This document shows, in pieces, positions 16,068 to 23,424 of a DNA stretch of 31,992 nt. Source of the DNA: Tyzzerella sp. (GTDB lineage Bacteria > Bacillota > Clostridia > Lachnospirales > Anaerotignaceae). Positions within the stretch are counted from its first letter, which is position 1. The number at the start of each line of letters is the position of its first letter. The DNA is taken from the NCBI GenBank assembly GCA_019415525.1, contig DXZA01000039.1, forward strand, positions 1-31,992, written 5' to 3'. The notes beneath the pieces are model-generated. The model was given only the letters and a program-made list of their open reading frames with translations. It was not told the origin of the DNA and did not search any database. The position numbers and the translations under genes are program-made.

Positions 16068-17417
16068 ATGGAAGAACAATTAAAAAATACTCCCCAATTT
16101 CAGAACGTACCTCCACATGATACAGAAGCAGAACAAGCAGTACTAAGCTCTGTATTTATGGATAGAGATGCTGCATCAGTAGCTATGGAAAATCTTAGGG
16201 GAGATGACTTTTATAATATTGATTATAAAATAATATTTGAGGCATCTGAGGAGCTTTATCATAGTGGAATACCTATTGATATGATAACTGTAAAAAATAA
16301 GCTTGAAGAAAAAAATCTTTTTGAACAGGTTGGAGGAATACAAGGTCTTGCCAATATTGCTTCAGCAGTAGGTAGCTCTGTTAATATAAAGCACTATATA
16401 AAAATTGTTGAAGAAAAATCAATACTCAGACGTCTTATAAAAATGAGTTCTGATATATCATCATTAAGTTATAGAGGAGCTGAACCTGTTGAAAATATAG
16501 TCGAAAAAGCTGAAAAAGGAATTTTTGACATAATGCAAAATAGGCATACAGACGAGTTCCATCATATAAGAGAGGTTGCAGTATCTTCATTTGAAAAAAT
16601 AGAAGAAGTATATATAAATAAAGGTAAGCTTACAGGTGTTCCTACAGGTTTTGTTGATTTTGATGCAAAAACAGCAGGGCTTCAGAAGTCAGACCTTATA
16701 CTTATAGCTGCAAGACCTTCTATGGGGAAAACAGCATTCGTTCTTAATATAGCTCAAAATGCAGCTATAAGACATAATGTTCCAACAGCAATATTTTCTT
16801 TGGAAATGTCAAGAGAACAGCTTACAAATCGTATGCTTTGTTCAGAAGCTATGATGGATGCCCAAAAACTTCGTACAGGTGACCTTAATGATGAAGATTG
16901 GAATACACTTATATCTGCAATGGGACCACTTTCAGATGCACCAATATATATAGATGATACTCCAGGTATATCACCAATGGATTTGAGAGCAAAGTGTAGA
17001 AGACTTAAGCTTGAAAAAGGTCTTGGACTTATAATAATAGACTATTTACAGCTTATGAGTGGAAGTGGTAGAAATGATTCAAGACAGCAAGAAATTTCTG
17101 AAATATCAAGGGCTTTAAAATCTATTGCCAGAGAAATGGAAGCACCTGTAATTGCACTTTCCCAGCTTTCACGTGCCTGTGAACAAAGAGGTGACCATAG
17201 ACCTATGCTTTCAGACCTTAGAGAGTCTGGAGCAATAGAACAGGATGCAGATGTTGTTGCATTTCTTTATAGAGATGAGTATTATTTCCCTGATACTGAA
17301 AAGAAAAATCAAGCAGAACTTATAATTGCAAAACAGAGAAATGGCCCAACAGGTACAGTTGACCTTGCTTGGCTTGGTCAATATACTAAATTTAGTAATA
17401 TGCTAAAAAAATATTAA
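16068..17417 (+). CDS. dnaB: Replicative DNA helicase
   Basis: This hexameric 5'-3' helicase works at the replication fork (called dnaC in Bacillus subtilis). The N-terminal domain begins VPPHDTEAEQAVLSSVFMD. RecA-like motifs follow: Walker A ARPSMGKTAF (215-224), the Walker B strand LIIIDYLQLM, SQLSRACEQR and the arginine-finger region LRESGAIEQDAD. At 449 residues it is full length, and no intein is present. TAGGAGG lies about 10 bases upstream. It ends the pheA-gdpP-rplI-dnaB run, followed by a clear terminator. Confidence 0.97.
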   Translation: MEEQLKNTPQFQNVPPHDTEAEQAVLSSVFMDRDAASVAMENLRGDDFYNIDYKIIFEASEELYHSGIPIDMITVKNKLEEKNLFEQVGGIQGLANIASAVGSSVNIKHYIKIVEEKSILRRLIKMSSDISSLSYRGAEPVENIVEKAEKGIFDIMQNRHTDEFHHIREVAVSSFEKIEEVYINKGKLTGVPTGFVDFDAKTAGLQKSDLILIAARPSMGKTAFVLNIAQNAAIRHNVPTAIFSLEMSREQLTNRMLCSEAMMDAQKLRTGDLNDEDWNTLISAMGPLSDAPIYIDDTPGISPMDLRAKCRRLKLEKGLGLIIIDYLQLMSGSGRNDSRQQEISEISRALKSIAREMEAPVIALSQLSRACEQRGDHRPMLSDLRESGAIEQDADVVAFLYRDEYYFPDTEKKNQAELIIAKQRNGPTGTVDLAWLGQYTKFSNMLKKY

Positions 17418-17427
17418 ATTTTTTATT

Positions 17428-17454
17428 AGGTGTTGAGAAATCAACACCTTTTTG
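17428..17454 (+). terminator. Intrinsic terminator after dnaB
   Basis: The arms AGGTGTTGA (17428-17436) and TCAACACCT (17441-17449) enclose a GAAA tetraloop, followed by TTTTTG. The rest of the 264-base gap to ilvA is AT-rich and holds the ilvA promoter. Confidence 0.92.
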
Positions 17455-17557
17455 TATAATTTTATATCATTAAATATGAACAATAATTTTATACTATTTT
17501 TTATATTTACATATTTATGGTTATATGATATATTATAAAAATCTATTTTAATTTGTG

Positions 17558-17586
17558 TTGAAATATAATATATATTAACATATAAT
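17558..17586 (+). promoter_or_regulatory. Sigma-A promoter of ilvA
   Basis: TTGAAA (17558-17563), an exact 17-base spacer and TATAAT (17581-17586). The expected leader to the ATG at 17682 is about 90 bases. I see no T-box specifier or attenuator hairpin in it. Confidence 0.85.
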
Positions 17587-17681
17587 TTAGATGTGTTTGG
17601 TGGAAAATAATTATGATATAAATGTATTTGGTGAGTGGACAAAAGCTAAAATTAATAAGTTGAGAAATGGAGGATATATAA

Positions 17682-18884
17682 ATGATTACTCTCGATATGG
17701 TATATGACGCATCTCAGGTCTTAAAATCAGTAGCAAGAAAAACTCCTGTTTTGGCATCACCAAAGACAAATTTAAAAGCAAAAAATGTGTATATTAAATG
17801 TGAAAACATGCAAGTTACTGGCTCTTTTAAATTAAGAGGCGGATATTATAAAATTGCAAAGCTTACAGATGAAGAGGCAGAAAAAGGAGTTATTGCCTGC
17901 TCTGCCGGAAATCATGCACAGGGTGTAGCTTTAGCAGCACAAAAAAGAGGTATAAAAGCAACTATATGCATACCAGAAGGTGCACCAGTATCAAAAGTTG
18001 AGGCAACAAGAAGTTATGGAGCTGAAGTTGTTCTTTGTCCAGGTGTATATGATGATGCATATGCAACAGCAATGAAACTTCAGGAAGAACATGGATATAC
18101 TTTTATTCATCCATTTAATGATGATTATGTAATGGCAGGTCAAGGGACAATAGGTCTTGAAGTTCTTGACCAAATTCCAGATTTAGATGCTGTATTTGTT
18201 CCTGTTGGCGGCGGTGGAATTATATCCGGTATAGCTTATGCAATAAAACAATTGAAACCTGAATGTAAAGTTTATGGTGTACAAGCAGCCGGTGCACCTT
18301 CTATGTATAATTCAATAAGAGATGGAAAAATTGAAAGACTTGATTCAGTAGTTACAATGGCTGATGGTATTGCTGTAAAAGAACCAGGTGATAAAACATT
18401 TGAAGTATGTCAGAAATATGTTGATGAAATAGTAACTGTTACAGAGCCTGAAATAGCTACAGCTATACTTTCATTAATAGAAGACCATAAATTAGTTGCA
18501 GAAGGAGCTGGAGCTGTTTCTGTTGCAGCTGCAATGTTTGATAAAGTTGATATAACAGGAAAAAATGTTGCTTGTATAGTATCCGGTGGTAATGTTGATG
18601 TTAATATACTTTCAAGAATAATAGATAAGGCTCTTTTAAATACAGGTCGTGTAACATATTTTTCAGTTGAACTTCCAGATAAACCAGGACAGCTTAATAG
18701 AATATTAAGACTTGTTGCAAAATCTGGTGGTAATGTTACATCAATAATTCATGACCGTACAGAAATGGATTTAAATGTTGGAAAATGTCTTGTTAATCTT
18801 ACTGTTGAAACAAGAAATCATAATCATGTAAAAGAAATTTTAAATCTTATTCGTAAAGATGGTTATGTAATAAAACAGAAATAA
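17682..18884 (+). CDS. ilvA: Threonine ammonia-lyase (threonine dehydratase)
   Basis: This PLP enzyme deaminates threonine to 2-oxobutyrate, for isoleucine synthesis or threonine fermentation. The PLP lysine is K50 in TGSFKLRGG, and the phosphate-binding loop is VGGGGIISG. A C-terminal ACT-type domain covers about residues 325-400 (VELPDKPGQLNRILRLV). The 400-residue, single-ACT architecture is shared by biosynthetic and catabolic clostridial enzymes, so the pathway role is open. GGAGG lies about 10 bases upstream. It forms a single-gene unit with its own promoter and terminator. Confidence 0.93.
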   Translation: MITLDMVYDASQVLKSVARKTPVLASPKTNLKAKNVYIKCENMQVTGSFKLRGGYYKIAKLTDEEAEKGVIACSAGNHAQGVALAAQKRGIKATICIPEGAPVSKVEATRSYGAEVVLCPGVYDDAYATAMKLQEEHGYTFIHPFNDDYVMAGQGTIGLEVLDQIPDLDAVFVPVGGGGIISGIAYAIKQLKPECKVYGVQAAGAPSMYNSIRDGKIERLDSVVTMADGIAVKEPGDKTFEVCQKYVDEIVTVTEPEIATAILSLIEDHKLVAEGAGAVSVAAAMFDKVDITGKNVACIVSGGNVDVNILSRIIDKALLNTGRVTYFSVELPDKPGQLNRILRLVAKSGGNVTSIIHDRTEMDLNVGKCLVNLTVETRNHNHVKEILNLIRKDGYVIKQK

Positions 18885-18893
18885 TAATTTTTT

Positions 18894-18925
18894 AAAGGTA
18901 TCATTTAATAATGATACCTTTTTTA
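18894..18925 (+). terminator. Intrinsic terminator after ilvA
   Basis: The arms AAAGGTATCAT (18894-18904) and ATGATACCTTT (18911-18921) enclose the loop TTAATA, followed by more T residues. Confidence 0.9.
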
Positions 18926-19005
18926 TTTTATTTAAAAAATTAATGAATATTATTACCTTAAAATGGCAGATACTATAAAAAAGTATAAAAGGAGAATTTT
19001 ATATA

Positions 19006-19356
19006 ATGAAAAATATAAAATTAATTTTTTCAGGAATTTTAACTGGTTTAGCAAATGGCATATTTGGTAGTGGTGGAGGAACTATAATAGTACCTTTTAT
19101 GGAAAAGCTTATGAATATAAAACCACATAAAGCCCATGCAACTGCAATAGCTGTTATACTTCCACTTTCTATAATATCTGCTGTTATTTATATGCTTAAT
19201 ATGAAAATAGCAATTAAAGAAACTATTTTTATATCTATTGGGGGAATAATAGGTGGAGTTATAGGTGCAAAGTTTTTAAATAAAATTCCTTCAAGAATAC
19301 TGCATGTAGTATTTGGAGTATTTATGATTGTAGCGGCGGTGAAAATGATATTATGA
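19006..19356 (+). CDS. TauE/SafE family permease, N-terminal half
   Basis: This 116-residue membrane protein has about four hydrophobic helices and corresponds to one of the two repeats of a full TauE/SafE anion exporter (normally about 250 residues). The family glycine motif is present near residues 18-26 (NGIFGSGGGT), as is the KAHATAIAV helix. AAAGGAG lies about 10 bases upstream. Its TGA overlaps the ATG of the second half by 4 bases (ATGA), so the two halves are translationally coupled and probably assemble into one transporter. The substrate (sulfite, sulfoacetate or another small anion) is not predictable. Confidence 0.85.
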   Translation: MKNIKLIFSGILTGLANGIFGSGGGTIIVPFMEKLMNIKPHKAHATAIAVILPLSIISAVIYMLNMKIAIKETIFISIGGIIGGVIGAKFLNKIPSRILHVVFGVFMIVAAVKMIL

Positions 19357-19700
19357 TAATGTGTATTTTAATAGGTATATTTTCAGGAATAATAAGTGGA
19401 ATGGGTATAGGTGGGGGAGCAGTTTTGATACCTGCTGTTGTACTTTTTTGTGGATTGACACAGAAAGAAGCACAATTTATAAATTTAATATATTTTATAC
19501 CTACTGGTATATCAGCACTCTTTATGCATTATAAAAATGGTAATATAGAAAAATCTGTTGTAAAACCACTTATATTATATGGTGTTTTAGGTGCTTTAGG
19601 TGGTGCTTTTATTGCTTCAATAATTGACGAGATGCTTTTGAGAAAGCTTTTTGGATTTTTTATAGGAGTTATGGGAGTTGTTGAAATATTTAGAAAATAG
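19353..19700 (+). CDS. TauE/SafE family permease, C-terminal half
   Basis: This 115-residue membrane protein with about four hydrophobic helices carries the second TauE/SafE repeat: GIISGMGIGGGAVLIP near residues 13-28, then the KEAQFINLIYFIPTG helix. It starts at the ATG overlapping the stop of the first half; another ATG two codons later is also possible. A split transporter with ATGA coupling is plausible as a natural arrangement. A frameshift in a once-fused gene is the alternative, but each half begins and ends at a repeat boundary. Confidence 0.83.
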   Translation: MIMCILIGIFSGIISGMGIGGGAVLIPAVVLFCGLTQKEAQFINLIYFIPTGISALFMHYKNGNIEKSVVKPLILYGVLGALGGAFIASIIDEMLLRKLFGFFIGVMGVVEIFRK

Positions 19701-19740
19701 TATACAAATTTCTGCATTTATATTAATTGTATATTTTTTA

Positions 19741-19749
19741 TGGTATAAT
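19741..19749 (+). promoter_or_regulatory. Extended -10 promoter upstream of the 19784 gene
   Basis: TGG followed by TATAAT (19744-19749) forms an extended -10 element about 35 bases upstream of the ATG. No good -35 is visible, which is common for extended -10 promoters. It could start the 19784-23375 transcript. Confidence 0.6.
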
Positions 19750-19783
19750 CAAAATATACATCTTTTTGGAGGGAAGACTTTTT

Positions 19784-20101
19784 ATGAATTTTATAGAAAA
19801 TATATATGTGGGAGAAAGTGTTGATGATTTGGAAACAGTTTATTATTCTCTCAAAAGAGAAATTCCTGTTTTTAATATATATTGTATATGCATTAATAAT
19901 AATCCAAAAAATACATTTGAAATTATGAATACTAAAGAGCTTTTTTCAAAAAGAAATATTAAAAAAGATTATATAATTGTAGGTATAGCCATGGGTAAAA
20001 GAGAAGCCTTAAGTTTACTTACATATATCGTTGAAGATACTATAAAAAAAGGTATTAATATTTTAGATATAAAAAAAGCCTTAAAAGAAGGTGAGTTATA
20101 A
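19784..20101 (+). CDS. Hypothetical protein, 105 residues
   Basis: I do not recognise this protein. It is soluble, without signal peptide or membrane segment, and looks like a small alpha/beta fold: a hydrophobic strand YIIVGIAMG around residues 67-75 is followed by a helix (EALSLLTYIVEDTIKKG). The ATG at 19784 is chosen because TTGGAGGGA lies about 10 bases upstream; an upstream extension to 19727 would overlap the promoter. It overlaps or abuts the next gene (Lit-like), so the two are likely coupled. Function unknown. Confidence 0.75.
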   Translation: MNFIENIYVGESVDDLETVYYSLKREIPVFNIYCICINNNPKNTFEIMNTKELFSKRNIKKDYIIVGIAMGKREALSLLTYIVEDTIKKGINILDIKKALKEGEL

Positions 20102-20102
20102 T

Positions 20103-20804
20103 TTGAACACTATTATAAAATATGGTCTTTCAGCAATTTTTTCAATATGTTTTATTATTATAATATTAATATCTTCTATTCAAATTGCCGTTTATTATGA
20201 TATGGAAGGGTATTTTAAAAGGGAATATATAAAATATAACATTACTGAAAAGGTTTCAATGGATATGAATAACCTTATGTATGTTACATATGAAATGATG
20301 GATTATCTTGATAATAAAAGAGAAGATTTAGTTGTTTATACATATGTTGATGGTGAAGAAAGAGAGTTTTTTAATGAACGTGAAAAGCAACATATGATAG
20401 ATGTCAAAAATCTTTTTACAGCAGGAAAAAATTTGAGAATAATTGCTTTTATTGTTGGGGCTTTTTCTTTAGCTTTAATTGCATTTAGATATAAAAATAT
20501 AAAAAATATATTATCAAAAGGTTTTATTTCTGTTTCTGCTGTTGTTATTTGTATTTCCGTGGTTCTTATATGTATTATACAAACTAATTTTACAAAGTAT
20601 TTTACAATATTTCATGAGATATTTTTTAATAATGATTTATGGATACTTAATCCAAAAACAGATTTATTAATAAATATAGTGCCAGAGCCTTTTTTTATTG
20701 ATACAGCAATTAGAATAGCTGTTGTATTTGGTTTTATAATGGCTATATGCTTTATTTTATCTGTCATTATAATTTTAATAGACAGAAAAAGGAGAATTTT
20801 ATGA
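20103..20804 (+). CDS. TIGR01906/DUF1461 membrane protein, Lit-like lipoprotein transacylase candidate
   Basis: This 233-residue protein has an N-terminal transmembrane helix (about 8-31), an extracytoplasmic loop, two central helices (about 111-129 and 141-160) and a last helix (about 201-226). The family signature is clear: NEREKQHMIDVKNLF (H97) and FHEIFFNNDLW (H171), then DLLINIVPEPFF. In characterised Lit proteins of this family two conserved histidines are needed to move an acyl chain within a lipoprotein and make lyso-form lipoproteins; whether this clostridial member does so is inference. A GTG at 20091 is possible, but TTG at 20103 has AAGGTGAG 7 bases before it. It overlaps ytfI by 4 bases. 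Confidence 0.75.
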   Translation: MNTIIKYGLSAIFSICFIIIILISSIQIAVYYDMEGYFKREYIKYNITEKVSMDMNNLMYVTYEMMDYLDNKREDLVVYTYVDGEEREFFNEREKQHMIDVKNLFTAGKNLRIIAFIVGAFSLALIAFRYKNIKNILSKGFISVSAVVICISVVLICIIQTNFTKYFTIFHEIFFNNDLWILNPKTDLLINIVPEPFFIDTAIRIAVVFGFIMAICFILSVIIILIDRKRRIL

Positions 20805-21748
20805 GTATACTTTTATTTATCCTTAGTATTTTAAAGGTTATAGGTATAATAATTGGTATTATACTTGCTTTAATACTTATAATACTTATGGTTATTATGT
20901 TTTCTCCCATAAGATACCGTATAGAGGTAGAAAGATATGAAAATATAAGTGGAACAGGAGAAGTTAAATGGCTTTTTGGTATTATAAAAGCCGTTGTTTA
21001 TATTACATCTGATTTTGATGTTAAATATATAGTTAGAATATTCCATAAAAAAATTAGTAATGCAGAAGAAATTGAGAATAATTCTAAGCCTATAGAGACT
21101 ATGGAGAAAAAAACAGAATATAAAGAAAATAATGTAAAAATTAAAAAAAATTCAGAAACTAAAAAAGTTGATGAAAATAAAACTACTTCTAAAGTTGAAA
21201 ATAATAATACTGAAAATAAAGAAACTAAAAAAACTGTTATAAAAGAAGAAATTAAAGCTTCAAACAATATAAGACGAGTTAATGTTTCTGATATTGAAAG
21301 TAAAACTATTGAGAATAATCAAAAACAATATAATGAAAATTATAGTAAAAAAGAATATGAAAAAGATGAAAAAGACGAAAAAGAAGATAGTATTATAAAA
21401 AAAATAAATGCTATTGAGAATAAAAAAGAGATTTTAAAAGCTACAATATTGTTTATAAAACGTATATTTAAAGGAATACTTCCTAAAAATATTTATGCTA
21501 ATATGGAAATAGGTGCAGGAGAGCCTTCTTTGACAGGGTATATTATGGGTATATATGGTGTTGGTAAATCTAAGTATGGTGATAGTATAAATATAAAACC
21601 ATATTTTGAAGGATTTAAAATAGAAGGTATTTTTAAGGCTAAAGGAAGAATTATAATAGGTAAGCTTTTATTTGATACAGCGAGATTTGTTCTTACAAAG
21701 CCTGTATTTAGATTAATAAAAAATATATTGAAAGGAAATGTGATATAA
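20801..21748 (+). CDS. ytfI: DUF2953 protein (YtfI-like)
   Basis: This 315-residue membrane-anchored protein has an N-terminal transmembrane helix (about 4-30), an SPIRYRIEVER strand region and a WLFGIIKAVVY motif (about 35-80). The DUF2953 C-terminal part follows (about 225-315; IGAGEPSLTGYIMGIYGVG). In between, about residues 88-205 form a Lys/Glu/Asn-rich, low-complexity and probably disordered insert. ATG at 20801 overlaps the preceding TGA, with AAAGGAG upstream. The gene sits directly before ytfJ, as in Bacillus. Function is unknown, though the pairing suggests a role in sporulation or germination. Confidence 0.85.
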   Translation: MSILLFILSILKVIGIIIGIILALILIILMVIMFSPIRYRIEVERYENISGTGEVKWLFGIIKAVVYITSDFDVKYIVRIFHKKISNAEEIENNSKPIETMEKKTEYKENNVKIKKNSETKKVDENKTTSKVENNNTENKETKKTVIKEEIKASNNIRRVNVSDIESKTIENNQKQYNENYSKKEYEKDEKDEKEDSIIKKINAIENKKEILKATILFIKRIFKGILPKNIYANMEIGAGEPSLTGYIMGIYGVGKSKYGDSINIKPYFEGFKIEGIFKAKGRIIIGKLLFDTARFVLTKPVFRLIKNILKGNVI

Positions 21749-21749
21749 A

Positions 21750-22145
21750 ATGGCTAATGGCGGATATAGCGAAGCAATAGAAACAATATTTTCAAAAATG
21801 GAGGACTTTATATCCTCAAAAACTGTTGTAGGTGACCCAATAGTAATGGGTGAAACAACACTTCTTCCTATAATAGAAGTTTCTGTTGGAGTTGGTGCAG
21901 GAGGTAGAGGTGATAAAGAAGGTGCAGGAGGTATGGGTGCAAAAATTATACCAAGTGCAATACTTGTAATAACAAAAGATAATGTAAGACTTGTAAGTGT
22001 TAAAAATCAAGATGCAATAAACAGACTTATAGATATGGTTCCGGGAGCTGTTTCAAAACTTAATTTTGCTGGTGGTTTTGGTAAAAAAAATAATACTACT
22101 GAAAAAGAAACAGTAGATTTTGAAGAAAAAACAGTAGTGGAATAA
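21750..22145 (+). CDS. ytfJ: Spore protein YtfJ (GerW family)
   Basis: This 131-residue protein of the GerW/YtfJ family has the typical pattern: EAIETIFSKMEDFISSKTVVGDPI, then VSVGVGAGG with a glycine-rich loop (about 46-64), and a C-terminal VKNQDAINRLIDMVPG. In Bacillus YtfJ is found in spores and affects germination; the exact activity is not settled. It begins one base after the stop of ytfI, so the two are translationally linked. Confidence 0.9.
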   Translation: MANGGYSEAIETIFSKMEDFISSKTVVGDPIVMGETTLLPIIEVSVGVGAGGRGDKEGAGGMGAKIIPSAILVITKDNVRLVSVKNQDAINRLIDMVPGAVSKLNFAGGFGKKNNTTEKETVDFEEKTVVE

Positions 22146-22181
22146 TTTTACTATTTTTAATTATTTTATGGTGGTGATACT

Positions 22182-23375
22182 ATGGTTACCCTTATAAAGT
22201 TTTTTGACAAGGATACTTTGAAAAATATACTTGCTCCAATATCTTTAAAACCGGATAAAATTATTTTTATATATGATAATGGTTTAAAAGATATGAATTA
22301 TTTTGTTAGTATAAAAAAATGTTTTTTAAATCATATGCCAAATATTATTATAGAAAAAATGCCTGTTAATGTTTCAAGTATTGATGATATATACTATAAA
22401 ACATTAGAAGCTATTGATAAAAATGAAGATTGTATAATAGAGTTTACTGGTGGTAGTGAACTTATGATGATAGCTGGGTATATGGCAGGAAGTAGAAGTA
22501 ATACAAAACTTTTATACACAGATATAATTCAAGGTAAGATAATAAATATACATGATAAAAAAGACTTTATAAAAACAGCAAGACTTACGTTATCAGACTT
22601 TATAGATGCTAAGGGTGCTTGTTTTTTAGGAAATTCTCATTCTGAGCCAGAAGAATGGGAGTTTAAAAAGATTATGGAAATGTGTCACTATATATTTGAA
22701 AATATTAACGAATGGAAATCAACTTGTTCATTTTTTCAGATAGCTGTTTCTAATATGGCATCTGAAGAGCTTAGTCTAAAAAGTAGAATGTATTTATCTT
22801 TTAAAAATGGTAAAAAGGTTTCGCCCAATAAGGATATGTTAAATAGATTTCTTAAGTTAGGCTTTATTGAAGACCTTAATATGACAAAAGAAAATATTCG
22901 TTTTAAATTTAAAAATAAAAAATATAAGCAGTATATGATAGGCTTTGGTTTATGGCTAGAATTATATGTTTATATAAGTGCTAAAATTTCAGGTGTTTTT
23001 GATGACGTTAAGCTTGGTTCAGTTATAGATTGGAATGCATATGATGGTATTAGTATTGCAGGCAATGAAATAGATGTAATAATTATGGATAATTCAATGC
23101 CTATATTTATAAGTTGTAAACTTAGAGAGGCTGACACAGCAGCACTTAATGAACTTGTAATAGCAAGAAAACGTCTTGGTGGTTGGTTCTCAAAAAATAT
23201 TATGGTAGCTTTTGGAAAAGATAAACAGAAAAATTCTGGTACATATAAAAGAGCTAAAGAACTAGGAATAGCTTTTCTTGATATGAGAGATATAAAAAGC
23301 CATGATTTTTCTGATATACTTGTTAAAACTATAAGGGGACAAGACCTTGTAAGTTTAAAATGGACAAAGGTTTAA
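22182..23375 (+). CDS. Card1-like protein (DUF1887: CARF-type sensor plus PD-(D/E)XK-like nuclease fold)
   Basis: The 397-residue protein resembles Card1/Can2-type CRISPR ancillary nucleases. Residues 1-135 form a Rossmann-like domain with the CARF-type motif FTGGSELMM (88-96), the expected cyclic oligoadenylate site. Residues 140-245 look like a winged-helix linker. About 250-375 is the restriction-endonuclease-like domain: GLWLELYVY (E260), NEIDV (D298) and ISCKL (K313). The usual ExK Glu is Ser here (S311), so nuclease activity is uncertain. No cas gene or CRISPR array is in the window; the neighbours are ytfJ and a secreted DUF4127 protein. GGTGGTGAT precedes the ATG. A weak terminator follows. 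It may act outside CRISPR (inference). Confidence 0.75.
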   Translation: MVTLIKFFDKDTLKNILAPISLKPDKIIFIYDNGLKDMNYFVSIKKCFLNHMPNIIIEKMPVNVSSIDDIYYKTLEAIDKNEDCIIEFTGGSELMMIAGYMAGSRSNTKLLYTDIIQGKIINIHDKKDFIKTARLTLSDFIDAKGACFLGNSHSEPEEWEFKKIMEMCHYIFENINEWKSTCSFFQIAVSNMASEELSLKSRMYLSFKNGKKVSPNKDMLNRFLKLGFIEDLNMTKENIRFKFKNKKYKQYMIGFGLWLELYVYISAKISGVFDDVKLGSVIDWNAYDGISIAGNEIDVIIMDNSMPIFISCKLREADTAALNELVIARKRLGGWFSKNIMVAFGKDKQKNSGTYKRAKELGIAFLDMRDIKSHDFSDILVKTIRGQDLVSLKWTKV

Positions 23376-23380
23376 TGATT

Positions 23381-23409
23381 AGGTGCCGATTAAGGCACCT
23401 TTATATTTT
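23381..23409 (+). terminator. Probable terminator after the Card1-like gene
   Basis: The arms AGGTGCC (23381-23387) and GGCACCT (23394-23400) enclose the loop GATTAA, followed by TTATATTTT. The interrupted T-tract suggests incomplete termination, allowing read-through into the DUF4127 gene. Confidence 0.75.
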
Positions 23410-23424
23410 AGGAGTGAAGATTTT

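Noticed and set aside
17587..17681. T-box or attenuator leader for ilvA
   Set aside because: The leader is only about 90 bases, has no T-box core sequence and no terminator hairpin.
22146..23424. CRISPR array or cas genes near the Card1-like gene
   Set aside because: I looked for regularly spaced repeats and Cas-like proteins around it and across the window and saw none.
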